The notes under the pieces are model-generated. The model had not been told where the DNA came from. It worked only from the letters and a program-made list of their open reading frames with translations, and made no database searches. This document shows, piece by piece, positions 48,236 to 56,804 of a stretch of 58,967 nucleotides of DNA. Each line of letters begins with the position of its first letter. Position 1 is the stretch's first letter. This DNA is from Sporosarcina sp. ACRSM. Its GTDB lineage: Bacteria; Bacillota; Bacilli; Bacillales_A; Planococcaceae. The stretch lies in the NCBI RefSeq assembly GCF_022346545.1, contig NZ_JAKRNU010000017.1, positions 1 through 58,967 of the forward strand, written 5' to 3'. The position numbers and the translations under genes are program-made.

Positions 48236-50194
48236 TTATTTAACCTGTGCGCCGTTTTCCAATGATGGATCAACAGTTGCCAGTTTTAAAATACCTTCTG
48301 ACTTTCCTGCTAAAATCATACCTTGTGATAGTTCTCCGCGTAATTTGACAGGTTTCAAGTTCGCTACAACAATCACTTTCTCGCCAACTAACGACTCCGG
48401 TTCGTAATGTTCTGCAATACCGGACACAACTTGTCGTTGCTCGTAACCAAGATCCAATTGCAATTTCAACAATTTGTCCGCTTTTGGCATTTTTTCACAT
48501 GCCGTCACAGTCGCAACGCGTAAATCGACTTTCATAAAATCATCAATTGTAATCTCGTTGACCTCTTCGACTTCTTCCTGTTCAGCCGGCTCTGTCTGTG
48601 CAGGTGCCGTAACCGCCATTTGGTCGCGGATATAGACGACTTCTATGTCCGGATCGAGACGCGGGAAGATCGGCACACCTTTTTCAACAACTTTCGTGCC
48701 TGCAGGAATCGCTTCAAGGTTTCCAAGCGTATCCCATGCCAACCATTTTTCATCTAATCCGAGTTGGGCGACAATCTTTTTAGGTGCTTCCGTCATGAAT
48801 GGTTGTAGTAGCACCGCAATATGGCGAAGCGACGATGCAAGATGTGCCATGACCGAAGCTAACTTTCCACGGTCTGCCTCTTCTTTCGCCAATACCCAAG
48901 GGGATGTTTCGTCAATATATTTATTCGTGCGGGATACGAGCGCCCATAATTCAGCAAGAACAACACTGAATTGCATATTTTCCATGGCGGCTTCATATTT
49001 TTCTACAGTTTCTGTCATGAATGACGTCAAACTTTCATCATAGGCTGTCGGTTCCAGTCCTTCTGTCGGTATTTCGCCGTCAAAATATTTATTAATCATC
49101 GACACAGTCCGATTCAATAAATTCCCTAAATCATTCGCCAAGTCATAGTTCGTACGTTCAACGAATGACTCCGGCGAGAATACGCCGTCTTGACCAAATG
49201 GCAATTCGCGAAGTAGGAAGTAACGTGTCGCATCCAGTCCGTAACGCTCGACCAGCATTTCCGGATAGACCACATTGCCTTTCGATTTCGACATTTTACC
49301 GTCCTTCATCATGATGAAGCCGTGCGCAAACACTTTTTTCGGCAGCGGCAAGTCCAGCGCCATAAGGAAGATCGGCCAGTAAATCGTATGGAAACGGACA
49401 ATATCTTTTCCGACGACATGAACATCTGCCGGCCAATATTTCTTGAATAATGAATCGTCATCGGACTGATAGCCAAGCGCTGTAATATAGTTTGTCAAAG
49501 CATCAACCCATACATAGATGACATGCTTTGGATCGCCAGGTACTTTGATCCCCCAGTCGAACGACATACGCGAAACGGATAAGTCTTCAAGACCTGGTTT
49601 GATGAAGTTATTGATCATCTCATTTTTACGGGATTCCGGTTCGATGAATGTCGGATTGTCTTCGTAAAATTGCAGCAATCTGTCCGCGTATTTCTTCATA
49701 TTAAAGAAGTAAGATTCCTCTTTCACTTTTTGCACTGGGCGTCCGCAATCTGGACAATTGCCGTTGTCCAGCTGTCCTTCCGTGTAATACGTTTCACAAG
49801 GAACACAATACCAACCTTCGTACTCCCCCTTGTAAATGTCACCATTATCAAGGAATGTTTGGAAGATCTTGTCGACCGCTTGTTTATGACGCTCTTCTGT
49901 TGTACGGATGAAATCATCATAGGAAATGTCCATGATTCCCCATACTTTTTTGGAAATTTCTGCGATGCCATCGACATATTGTTGCGGTGGCAACCCAGCT
50001 TCTTCCGCTTTCTCTTGAATTTTTTGTCCGTGCTCATCCATTCCTGTCAAAAATCGGACATCGTAGCCACGCAAACGCTTATAACGTGCCATCGCGTCCG
50101 AAGCAACCGTCGTATACGCAGTACCGATGTGGAATTTTCCGCTCGGATAGTAAATCGGGGTTGTAATATAAAATGTATTCTTCTGTTCAGCCAC
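48236..50194 (-). CDS. metG: Methionyl-tRNA synthetase
   Basis: MetG (MetS) charges tRNA-Met. The 652-aa protein has the class I signature variant FHIG (residues about 21-24), a C-x-x-C zinc knuckle pair (CVPC and CPDC, about 125-148), KMSKSKGN (about 300) and a C-terminal EMAP/OB tRNA-binding domain (about 548-652; VDLRVATVTACEKMPKADKL). It starts at GTG 50194 behind GGAGGAG; the 21-codon extension upstream is noncoding. Confidence 0.96.
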   Translation of the reverse strand: MAEQKNTFYITTPIYYPSGKFHIGTAYTTVASDAMARYKRLRGYDVRFLTGMDEHGQKIQEKAEEAGLPPQQYVDGIAEISKKVWGIMDISYDDFIRTTEERHKQAVDKIFQTFLDNGDIYKGEYEGWYCVPCETYYTEGQLDNGNCPDCGRPVQKVKEESYFFNMKKYADRLLQFYEDNPTFIEPESRKNEMINNFIKPGLEDLSVSRMSFDWGIKVPGDPKHVIYVWVDALTNYITALGYQSDDDSLFKKYWPADVHVVGKDIVRFHTIYWPIFLMALDLPLPKKVFAHGFIMMKDGKMSKSKGNVVYPEMLVERYGLDATRYFLLRELPFGQDGVFSPESFVERTNYDLANDLGNLLNRTVSMINKYFDGEIPTEGLEPTAYDESLTSFMTETVEKYEAAMENMQFSVVLAELWALVSRTNKYIDETSPWVLAKEEADRGKLASVMAHLASSLRHIAVLLQPFMTEAPKKIVAQLGLDEKWLAWDTLGNLEAIPAGTKVVEKGVPIFPRLDPDIEVVYIRDQMAVTAPAQTEPAEQEEVEEVNEITIDDFMKVDLRVATVTACEKMPKADKLLKLQLDLGYEQRQVVSGIAEHYEPESLVGEKVIVVANLKPVKLRGELSQGMILAGKSEGILKLATVDPSLENGAQVK

Positions 50195-50228
50195 GAAAAC
50201 TCCTCCAGTGTAAATAAATATACTTCCT

Positions 50229-50257
50229 ATTCTATCGAAAGCCCCCTTCCGATACAA
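50229..50257 (-). promoter_or_regulatory. Sigma-A promoter of metG
   Basis: The minus strand shows TTGTAT (50252-50257), 17 nt, TAGAAT (50229-50234). The leader to metG is only about 30 nt, so no T-box or SAM riboswitch fits. Confidence 0.55.
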
Positions 50258-50314
50258 TGAATTTCACCATCATTCCTCTTTAACAGTGCCTCTAATTGTC
50301 TAGCCATACCCTCT

Positions 50315-50383
50315 TTTTGGCGTTTCTATAAGCCAAAATCCGCTTTGGCGACATTCCTTGAAGAGCTCAATATTTCGCCAAGG
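50315..50383. other. Two adjacent hairpins in the metG-abrB intergenic region
   Basis: TTTTGGC/GCCAAAA (50315-50338) and CTTTGGCGA/TCGCCAAGG (50343-50383) share a GGC core. Neither has a T-run, and they lie outside the metG leader. Function unknown; nothing else is seen in 50258-50520. Confidence 0.4.
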
Positions 50384-50525
50384 AAAACATTCGTCACTCG
50401 AAGGACATAACCTCAAAACCGCCTTAAAGACTGTATTTACTTAACTTCTATCATCCTATCGGCTATCTTCTTTCCATATCTAGTAAAAAAACTATTATTT
50501 TTCACATAATTTTGAGAGAGACTTA

Positions 50526-50554
50526 TTGACGTAAAATGGAAGACTTGGTATGAT
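50526..50554 (+). promoter_or_regulatory. Sigma-A promoter of abrB
   Basis: TTGACG (50526-50531), 17 nt, TATGAT (50549-50554), about 65 nt before the abrB start. Confidence 0.8.
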
Positions 50555-50575
50555 AAAAAGCAGACAATAGAATTA

Positions 50576-50592
50576 TGTCGAATTTTGACGAA
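50576..50592 (+). promoter_or_regulatory. Tandem Spo0A boxes in the abrB leader
   Basis: TGTCGAA (50576-50582) and TGACGAA (50586-50592) both match the 0A box TGNCGAA exactly and are spaced 10 bp apart, downstream of the promoter. B. subtilis abrB has the same arrangement, where Spo0A~P shuts abrB off at sporulation onset. Confidence 0.85.
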
Positions 50593-50620
50593 ATTTCAAG
50601 TATTGGAAGGAGTACTTATA

Positions 50621-50899
50621 ATGAAATCAACCGGTATTGTTAGGAAAGTTGACGAACTTGGACGTGTAGTCATTCCCATCGAATTGCGCCGTACATTAGG
50701 TATCGAACAGAAAGATGCCTTGGAGATCTATGTTGATGATGACAAAATTATCTTGAAAAAGTACATGCCGAATATGACTTGTTCAATTACAGGCGATGTG
50801 TCTGACGACAATTTAAGCCTAATCGGCGGCAAGTTGATCTTAAGCCCTGCAGGTGCAGAACAATTGATCAATGAAATTCAAGAAAATTTAAAAAGATGA
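50621..50899 (+). CDS. abrB: Transition-state regulator AbrB
   Basis: AbrB represses stationary-phase genes during growth. The 92-aa protein has the swapped-hairpin DNA-binding domain (residues 1-50; MKSTGIVRKVDELGRVVIPI and IILKKYMP) and a multimerisation tail ending INEIQENLKR. It starts at ATG 50621 behind GGAAGGAG. It is divergent from metG and convergent with rsmI, the conserved orientation. Two 0A boxes lie in its leader. Confidence 0.96.
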   Translation: MKSTGIVRKVDELGRVVIPIELRRTLGIEQKDALEIYVDDDKIILKKYMPNMTCSITGDVSDDNLSLIGGKLILSPAGAEQLINEIQENLKR

Positions 50900-50916
50900 T
50901 ATTGCACTACAATTAT

Positions 50917-50946
50917 CCAGAATGGCGAGCCGTTCTGGTTTTTTTG
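50917..50946 (+). terminator. Terminator of abrB
   Basis: CCAGAATGG (50917-50925) pairs with CCGTTCTGG (50930-50938), followed by TTTTTTTG. Confidence 0.9.
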
Positions 50947-51029
50947 TCCACCCCCGTTCCTTTTCGTATTCATCTACCAAAAAAGCGCCGCTTCGTTGGA
51001 CTTAACCTTCTTAGCATGCGCTTCGCTTT

Positions 51030-51908
51030 TTATTCTTCTTCGACGTGGTACGCTTGATAGACATCACGTCGGCTCAATCCTCTTTCCGTTGCCACTTCCC
51101 GAATTGCCTCTTTCGAACGAATTTCTTTTCTTTCTATTAATAAGGCGACATGCTCACGGATACTCAAATCGTTCCACCATGCCGGCTGTTCTTCCTCTAC
51201 AGCACCATCGCCTCCTTCAATTACAATACAGAACTCCCCTCGCACTTCATGTGTTTCTACCCAATGAACGGCTTCTGCCAATGTGCCGCGGAGAAATTCT
51301 TCAAAACGTTTTGTTACTTCCCGTGCAAGAACAACTGAACGCTCCCCGCCAAAACTTGCATCCAACGCAAGCAATGTCTCTTTTAACCGATGGGGCGCTT
51401 CGTATAAGATGACCGTTTCTTCCCGGTTTTTTAAAGCTTCCAATTGACTACTCCGCTCTTTTTTATGCCGAGACAAAAATCCGAAGAACAAAAAGGGTTG
51501 AGGGACTAATCCCGATGCAACTAGTGCGCTAATGGCTGCATTCGCCCCAGGAACCGGAACAACGTCATAATTTGCAGCAACCGCTTTCGCTACAATATCC
51601 GCCCCTGGGTCCGAAATGCAAGGCATTCCGGCGTCACTGACAAGAGCAACTGACTTACCATCCTCCAACATTTTCAAAATCTTTTCCCCGCCGACTTCGA
51701 GATTATGCTCATGATAACTCATTAGCGGTGTCTGAATATCGAAATGGTTGCAAAGCCTGATGGTGTTTCGCGTATCTTCCGCCGCTATCATATCCGCTTC
51801 CTTTAATATTCTTATGGCTCGGAACGTCATATCTTCAAGATTGCCGATCGGCGTCCCGACAAGAAATAACTTTCCGCCTCCCGCTTCAGCACTTTTTTGT
51901 GACTTCAT
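51030..51908 (-). CDS. rsmI: 16S rRNA 2'-O-ribose C1402 methyltransferase RsmI
   Basis: RsmI methylates the ribose of C1402 in 16S rRNA. The 292-aa tetrapyrrole-methylase-fold protein shows LFLVGTPIGNLEDMTFRA (about residue 15), IAAEDTRNT, LVSDAGMPCISDPG and PGANAAISALVASGL. It overlaps yazA by 23 nt. AAGGGGAAAA stands before the ATG. Confidence 0.95.
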   Translation of the reverse strand: MKSQKSAEAGGGKLFLVGTPIGNLEDMTFRAIRILKEADMIAAEDTRNTIRLCNHFDIQTPLMSYHEHNLEVGGEKILKMLEDGKSVALVSDAGMPCISDPGADIVAKAVAANYDVVPVPGANAAISALVASGLVPQPFLFFGFLSRHKKERSSQLEALKNREETVILYEAPHRLKETLLALDASFGGERSVVLAREVTKRFEEFLRGTLAEAVHWVETHEVRGEFCIVIEGGDGAVEEEQPAWWNDLSIREHVALLIERKEIRSKEAIREVATERGLSRRDVYQAYHVEEE

Positions 51909-52173
51909 GCCCTTTTTTCCCCTTTCCGATATACCGTTCTTTCGATTCTCTTGTCAATTGCTTAAATCGATATTCTGCCTGCATCGCTTCCCGCTTCGTT
52001 TCAAAACTTTCGTAGTAAATACAATGGACAGGTTTTCTCGCGCGTGTATATTTTGCCCCTTTTCCTTCATTATGGACTTGGATACGCTTCTCTAAATCGT
52101 TTGTATAGCCTGCGTAATAGGAACCATCTTTGCACTCCAACACGTAAAAGAAATGCTCAGTTTTCTTGTCCAT
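51886..52173 (-). CDS. yazA: GIY-YIG endonuclease-like protein YazA
   Basis: A 95-aa UPF0213-type GIY-YIG domain protein: FYVLECKDGSYYAGYTNDLEKR carries the Y-x(n)-Y-x-G core and the conserved Arg, and EYRFKQLTRESKERYI the conserved Glu/Arg helix. It may be a DNA or RNA nuclease; its function is unknown. It overlaps trmN6 by 17 nt and rsmI by 23 nt, a compact conserved block. Confidence 0.92.
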   Translation of the reverse strand: MDKKTEHFFYVLECKDGSYYAGYTNDLEKRIQVHNEGKGAKYTRARKPVHCIYYESFETKREAMQAEYRFKQLTRESKERYIGKGKKGHEVTKKC

Positions 52174-52906
52174 ATAACAGCTGCCTCACTTCTTCCGTAT
52201 AAGCTCCATCCGCGCCATACACATAGAGTGGGGGCAGTATTTTCAGATCTGGTTTTCCGTCTTTAATCCCCTCGATCAGCAGTGTATTCGCTTCTTTTCC
52301 CGCTTTCGGATAAACAAAACGAATCCGCTTAGGCTCCAATCGGTTGGCACGCATCGCCGTCACAATATCGAGCAAACGTCCCGGACGATGGACAAATGCC
52401 GCTTTTCCACCTTGCTTCAATAATTCACTCGCCGATTGGATCGCTTGTTCAAGAGTTAGCCTGAGTTCATGTCTCGCAATGGCAACATGCTCTGACAAAT
52501 TCTTTTCACTCGCCTCGTATGCTGGAAAATAAGGTGGATTACATGTCACCGTATCGTATCTTTCATAACCTAATCGGGATGCAATGTTAATGACGTCATC
52601 GTTTACGACGTGAATTCTGTTTTCCAATCCATTGTAACGGATACTTCTTTCCGCCATATTGGCCAAACGTCCCTGCAATTCGACCGCAGTAATGTCTGCA
52701 TTCGTCCGTGCACTTAAAAACAAGGGGATAGCCCCATTGCCCGCGCATAAGTCGACAATCTTTCCTTTGCGGATCGGAACATAAGCAAACTTTGCTAACA
52801 AAACGGCATCCAAGGAAAAAGAAAATACAGATGGGCTTTGAATAATCCGTAAACCTTCCGCCAATAAATAATCAAGTCGCTCATCGTCTTGTAATATGTT
52901 TTCCAT
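52157..52906 (-). CDS. yabB: tRNA1(Val) adenine N6-methyltransferase family protein (YabB)
   Basis: A 249-aa class I SAM methyltransferase of the TrmN6 family, probably modifying A37 of a tRNA. Motif I is IVDLCAGNGAIPLFL (about residues 50-64) and the catalytic N6-adenine motif is TCNPPYFPA (about 121). In E. coli TrmN6 targets tRNA1-Val; the target here is inferred from family only. Confidence 0.9.
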   Translation of the reverse strand: MENILQDDERLDYLLAEGLRIIQSPSVFSFSLDAVLLAKFAYVPIRKGKIVDLCAGNGAIPLFLSARTNADITAVELQGRLANMAERSIRYNGLENRIHVVNDDVINIASRLGYERYDTVTCNPPYFPAYEASEKNLSEHVAIARHELRLTLEQAIQSASELLKQGGKAAFVHRPGRLLDIVTAMRANRLEPKRIRFVYPKAGKEANTLLIEGIKDGKPDLKILPPLYVYGADGAYTEEVRQLLYGQEN

Positions 52907-52928
52907 CTACTTCGCTCCTCAAAAAAGA

Positions 52929-52959
52929 AAAACCGATACCTATAGATTTATAGGATCGG
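52929..52959 (-). terminator. Terminator of yabA
   Basis: CCGATACCTATA (52933-52944) pairs imperfectly with TATAGGATCGG (52949-52959), followed on the minus strand by TTTTTCTTTTTT. Confidence 0.75.
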
Positions 52960-52965
52960 CTCACT

Positions 52966-53325
52966 TCATACGTTTTGTTTATTTAAAAAGGAGAGGCAAA
53001 AAAGACAATCTTCTCCCTTTCTGCTGCTACCATAATGGACGTTGCAGACGTGAAACCCTTCGTTATAAAGACGCGCAAGGTTATCAACACCTTCCCCGAC
53101 ATCCACTTTTCCCGTTTTTTTCTTCGGTTGTTTCTTATTCGAAGATTTTGCTTGTTCATCGATTTCTTCAAGCCGCTTACGCAAATGATGGTTTTCGAGT
53201 TGAAGCGAATGGTTCTCTTCCGTCATTTGCGCGACGAATCCAATCAATTCGCGGAATTGCTTATGTGTAGATTCAAGTTGCTGCTCGAATTCCATAATTC
53301 TGTCCAGAAAGTTCCTTTCTTTCAA
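52966..53325 (-). CDS. yabA: Replication initiation control protein YabA
   Basis: YabA bridges DnaA and the sliding clamp to limit re-initiation. The 119-aa protein has a long N-terminal coiled coil (about residues 1-60, rich in E, Q and L; QMTEENHSLQLENHHLRKRL) used for tetramerisation, a basic linker, and a C-terminal zinc-binding domain with FHVCNVHYG and CLFCLSFL. It lies between ricT and the methyltransferase as in B. subtilis. Confidence 0.95.
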   Translation of the reverse strand: MKERNFLDRIMEFEQQLESTHKQFRELIGFVAQMTEENHSLQLENHHLRKRLEEIDEQAKSSNKKQPKKKTGKVDVGEGVDNLARLYNEGFHVCNVHYGSSRKGEDCLFCLSFLNKQNV

Positions 53326-53338
53326 CTATTCCACCTCA

Positions 53339-54166
53339 TCATTTCATCAATTGAGCCATATTGTTTTGTTGATTCAGCAATTCTTCTAACGAATATTCCA
53401 ATACATGATCCTGCTCAGTCAGATTTACTTGAAGGAGACGCTCAAGCAAATTCAGACCAACAACCTTTCCAACCCCGTCCGGCGTATGAACACGCGTTCC
53501 GACATCTGGCATAAGCGCTTTCGCTTCTTCATAGTCATCATTTTCATATTTCAGACAGCACATAAGGCGTCCACAAAGGCCCGATATTTTGGATGGATTC
53601 AGTGACAAGTTCTGATCCTTCGCCATCTTAATCGACACCGGTTCAAAATCGCCGAGAAATGTCGAACAACAAAGCATTCGTCCGCAAGGTCCTATACCAC
53701 CCAGCATTTTGGCCTCATCCCGTACACCAATTTGGCGCAACTCAATTCTTGTCCGGAAGATGGACGCAAGGTCTTTGACAAGATTGCGGAAATCGACACG
53801 ACCTTCTGCTGTAAAATAAAAGACTATTTTGTTTCGATCGAATGTATATTCAACATCGACCAGCTTCATCTCCAACTTATGCTCCAAAATCTTATCTACC
53901 CCCGTACTGAAAGCCCTTTCGGCTTCGATACGGTTTTCTTCCACTTTTTCCTGATCTTCTTGCTGTGCCGGTCGAATGATTTTCTTCAATGGAAGCACGA
54001 CATCATTTTCATCGACTTCCCTTATTTGCCCTGCCACTTTGCCATACTCAATCCCTCTGGCAGTCTCGACAATGACATAATCTCCCTCGACAAGATGAAA
54101 ATCGAGCGGATCGAAATAATATATTTTACCCGCTTTTTTAAAGCGGACTCCGACAACTTTATACAA
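53339..54166 (-). CDS. ricT: RicT (YaaT), PSP1-domain protein of the Y-complex
   Basis: RicT with RicA and RicF forms an iron-sulfur complex that assists RNase Y and stimulates Spo0F/Spo0A phosphorylation. The 275-aa protein begins VVGVRFKKAGKIYYFDP; the PSP1 core (about residues 60-150) is followed by the cysteine cluster GGIGPCGRMLCCSTFL and SGLCGRLMCCLKYE, which binds [4Fe-4S]. It overlaps holB by 8 nt. Confidence 0.94.
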   Translation of the reverse strand: MYKVVGVRFKKAGKIYYFDPLDFHLVEGDYVIVETARGIEYGKVAGQIREVDENDVVLPLKKIIRPAQQEDQEKVEENRIEAERAFSTGVDKILEHKLEMKLVDVEYTFDRNKIVFYFTAEGRVDFRNLVKDLASIFRTRIELRQIGVRDEAKMLGGIGPCGRMLCCSTFLGDFEPVSIKMAKDQNLSLNPSKISGLCGRLMCCLKYENDDYEEAKALMPDVGTRVHTPDGVGKVVGLNLLERLLQVNLTEQDHVLEYSLEELLNQQNNMAQLMK

Positions 54167-55166
54167 CGAGTAACCCCTCCTGCATGCTAAGCACCAATTG
54201 TTCCATTAACAGTGTACGGTTCATATTGCCATGCAGCTGCTTTTTCGCCTGTAAAATTGCATCCATATGGGCTGACAACTTGCTATAGGTCATCTTCATG
54301 GAAAGACTTCTTGAAAATTCTTGCTGGTCCGGAAATGTAGGAACAGATTGCAAGCCCGCTTTATAGGCAACAATATCCCGATAAGCATAGAGAAGCAAGT
54401 CAAGCCCTCTTTCCGTTTCTTCTTTCTCCTTAAATAAGGAGGCCCAATCCGATTGGATGAATAGCAGCGCTTCTTGGACATGTAAATCTGATGCTTCAAC
54501 TAATTTTAACACTGTTTTTCGCATGTGTGCAAACTGATCGTCATTTGCTAAATGAAAGGCCTCATCAGGGTCAGCAGTAACCATCGTGACCGTCGCTGCC
54601 ATCGAAGTGGTAACCCCTTTCTCTACTAACTTTTCAATCATCCTCTCTCTGGAGGGTGGATGAAAAGAAATCCGCTGACATCTTGACTGAATGGTCGGCA
54701 AAATCGAGTGATACGCTTCAGTAAGCAGTATCGCTGTCACTTCGCCTTCAGGTTCTTCAAGAAATTTCAGCAATGTATTTGCCGCAGCGACATTCATACG
54801 CTCAGCTGCAGCTATAATGTAGATTTTCCGTCCGGCCTCATACCCTTTTTTCGTCATCGTGAAAATCAGGTCAGACATTTGTTCTTTCTTTATATCCTGT
54901 CCATCTGGACGAATCATTGTAATATTAGGGTGATTCCTGGAAGTGACACGGCGACAAGAATGACATGTTTCACATGGAACACCACTTTCAGGGCGATCAC
55001 AAAGAAGCAATTTAGCGAAATAGAGAGCAATCGCTTCTTTCCCGGTTCCTCGCTCACCATCGAACAAATAAGCATGCCCAATTCGGCCATTTTGAAATGA
55101 AGTGGAAATACGCTTCATCACTACATGTTGCTCTTCAAAAAAACGACGTTCAGTTTCATCTGTCAT
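54159..55166 (-). CDS. holB: DNA polymerase III subunit delta prime
   Basis: HolB is a clamp-loader subunit. The 335-aa AAA+ protein shows a degenerate Walker A GERGTGKEA (about residues 38-46), a zinc module C-x(n)-CETCHSCRR (about 65-80), SRC-like motif SRCQRISF (about 164) and a helical C-terminal collar. The ATG at 55166 follows AAGGAGGTG; seven upstream codons are discarded. Confidence 0.94.
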   Translation of the reverse strand: MTDETERRFFEEQHVVMKRISTSFQNGRIGHAYLFDGERGTGKEAIALYFAKLLLCDRPESGVPCETCHSCRRVTSRNHPNITMIRPDGQDIKKEQMSDLIFTMTKKGYEAGRKIYIIAAAERMNVAAANTLLKFLEEPEGEVTAILLTEAYHSILPTIQSRCQRISFHPPSRERMIEKLVEKGVTTSMAATVTMVTADPDEAFHLANDDQFAHMRKTVLKLVEASDLHVQEALLFIQSDWASLFKEKEETERGLDLLLYAYRDIVAYKAGLQSVPTFPDQQEFSRSLSMKMTYSKLSAHMDAILQAKKQLHGNMNRTLLMEQLVLSMQEGLLVV

Positions 55167-55284
55167 CTTGAACACCTCCTTGTTCATTCACAACTCGGGA
55201 TATGGGTTATGCGGATATTAATTTGTACTTGCAAAAACTTAATTGAATATCAGGAATTCAAAATAAATATAATACTTTTATATT

Positions 55285-55329
55285 TTCTAAAAAATCCCGT
55301 GTTTCTAAAAAACCAGAAAACACGGGATT
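55285..55329 (-). terminator. Terminator of yaaR
   Basis: AATCCCGTGTTT (55293-55304) pairs with AAACACGGGATT (55318-55329), followed on the minus strand by TTTTTAG. It reaches into the yaaR stop codon. Confidence 0.85.
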
Positions 55330-55768
55330 ACATGTATAGATTAATAAGAAGTCCTTTGATTTCACCGATTTTAGCCAATAAATCGACAGACGTCTTTTCT
55401 TCATCCAACAAGTCTTCCGCTAATTCTATAAGCTTTTCGTCAATCGTTTCCACAAGCTTCAAACGACGTCCTTCACCGAACTGGTTCCAAGTATGGGATT
55501 GCTTTAGGCCCAAACCGGATTCAACAGCTTCCTTCAAAAAACGGCGAACCAACATTTTAAACTTTGCCATATCCCGTAAATTACGGGAACGTGCAATTCG
55601 ATCACCTGCCGCTGAAATATCGCCCATTAGTCGAGTAATCTGTTCGCCATGAAGACGTTGCTCTTGTTTCATGACCATTTGACCGAAACGCGCTCCGCTT
55701 TGTGTTGACTGCAATGGATCGCTCCTCAGCTTATCCAGACCGGCCCTATAGTCGCTATTGACTTTCAT
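55328..55768 (-). CDS. yaaR: YaaR family (DUF327) protein
   Basis: A 146-aa, mainly helical protein of the YaaR/DUF327 family, function unknown. The core RNLRDMAKFKMLVRRFLKEAVE and RLKLVETIDEKLIELAEDLL is conserved in Bacillales. It lies between darA and holB as in B. subtilis and has its own terminator. Confidence 0.9.
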   Translation of the reverse strand: MKVNSDYRAGLDKLRSDPLQSTQSGARFGQMVMKQEQRLHGEQITRLMGDISAAGDRIARSRNLRDMAKFKMLVRRFLKEAVESGLGLKQSHTWNQFGEGRRLKLVETIDEKLIELAEDLLDEEKTSVDLLAKIGEIKGLLINLYM

Positions 55769-55787
55769 TTCGGCTCACCTCGGTCCA

Positions 55788-56117
55788 TCAAAAATGGTGA
55801 AATTGTTCAATAGGAAGAACAAACACAGTTGCTCCACCCACTTCCACCTCAACCGGATAGGGAATATAGGAGTCTGCATTGCCTCCCATCGGTGAAACAG
55901 GCGCGACCATTTGATCCCGTGAACGGCAATTTTCCCGAATGAGTTCAAGTGCCTTAGGTACAAGGCTATCATCGGTACCAATAAGGAATGTTGTATTACC
56001 CGATCTCAAAAATCCACCCGTACTCGCCAATTTCGTAGCCCGGAAGTCATTTTTAGTCAATGCTGTCGATAATCGATTGCTGTCCTGATCCTGTACAACT
56101 GCCACAACCAATTTCAC
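55788..56117 (-). CDS. darA: DarA (YaaQ), cyclic-di-AMP-binding PII-like protein
   Basis: A 109-aa PII-like trimeric receptor for cyclic di-AMP. It begins KLVVAVVQDQDSNRLSTAL and contains LASTGGFLRSGNTTFLIG, the nucleotide-binding loop region, and PVEVEVGGATVFVLP. Downstream partners in Bacillales are still poorly defined. It lies 53 nt after tmk. Confidence 0.94.
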   Translation of the reverse strand: MKLVVAVVQDQDSNRLSTALTKNDFRATKLASTGGFLRSGNTTFLIGTDDSLVPKALELIRENCRSRDQMVAPVSPMGGNADSYIPYPVEVEVGGATVFVLPIEQFHHF

Positions 56118-56170
56118 GGTAATCTCCCCTTTTCATCCGCTTTGTAATCATTATATCATGAATCCAGCGA

Positions 56171-56803
56171 TTAAATGAATTGTGTGCCTATGATTTTCCA
56201 AACATTTTCCGTCACGAGCTCTTTCGGTAACGATGCATCCGTCAATTGAATTCGATTAGGATAACGTCGGATTAGCTCTTGATAACCTTCATAAACTTTG
56301 CGATGAAACTGGAGGCTTTCGTTGTCTAACCGATTTTCTTCACGCTGATCATTTTTCGCAATCCGGGCAAGCCCCACTTCCGGATCAAGATCAAAAAATA
56401 CCGTTAAATCTGGCATAAGCCCACCGATTGCAAAGGCATTGATTGCCCATACCTCATCGATACCAAGCCCTCGTGCATAGCCTTGATAAGCAAGCGAACT
56501 GTCCACAAACCGATCACATAAAACCGTATAGCCTTCCTGAAGGGCAGGAATCACTTTTTCGGCAAGATGCTGTCTTCTCGCCGCAGCATAGAGTAATGCT
56601 TCAGTTCTTGCATCCATTTCCCTATGATCATTATCCAATATGATTGTACGGATTTTTTCTGCAATCCGGATGCCTCCCGGTTCACGCGTCAGAAGTACAT
56701 TTCGGCCATCCTCTTTCAGGCGATCATAGATTTCCTGTATAACCGTCGTCTTTCCCGCCCCTTCCGGACCTTCAAATGTGATGAATTGACCTTTCTGTAC
56801 CAT
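56171..56803 (-). CDS. tmk: Thymidylate kinase
   Basis: Tmk phosphorylates dTMP to dTDP. The 210-aa P-loop kinase has FEGPEGAGKTT (about residues 10-20), the LTREPGG loop with the conserved DRFVDSSLAYQG (about 93) and a LID with basic residues. It follows yaaO with a one-nucleotide gap. Confidence 0.96.
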   Translation of the reverse strand: MVQKGQFITFEGPEGAGKTTVIQEIYDRLKEDGRNVLLTREPGGIRIAEKIRTIILDNDHREMDARTEALLYAAARRQHLAEKVIPALQEGYTVLCDRFVDSSLAYQGYARGLGIDEVWAINAFAIGGLMPDLTVFFDLDPEVGLARIAKNDQREENRLDNESLQFHRKVYEGYQELIRRYPNRIQLTDASLPKELVTENVWKIIGTQFI

Positions 56804-56804
56804 G

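Noticed and set aside
50195..50520. T-box or SAM riboswitch before metG
   Set aside because: The readable promoter leaves a leader of about 30 nt and no T-box bulge or S-box core is seen.
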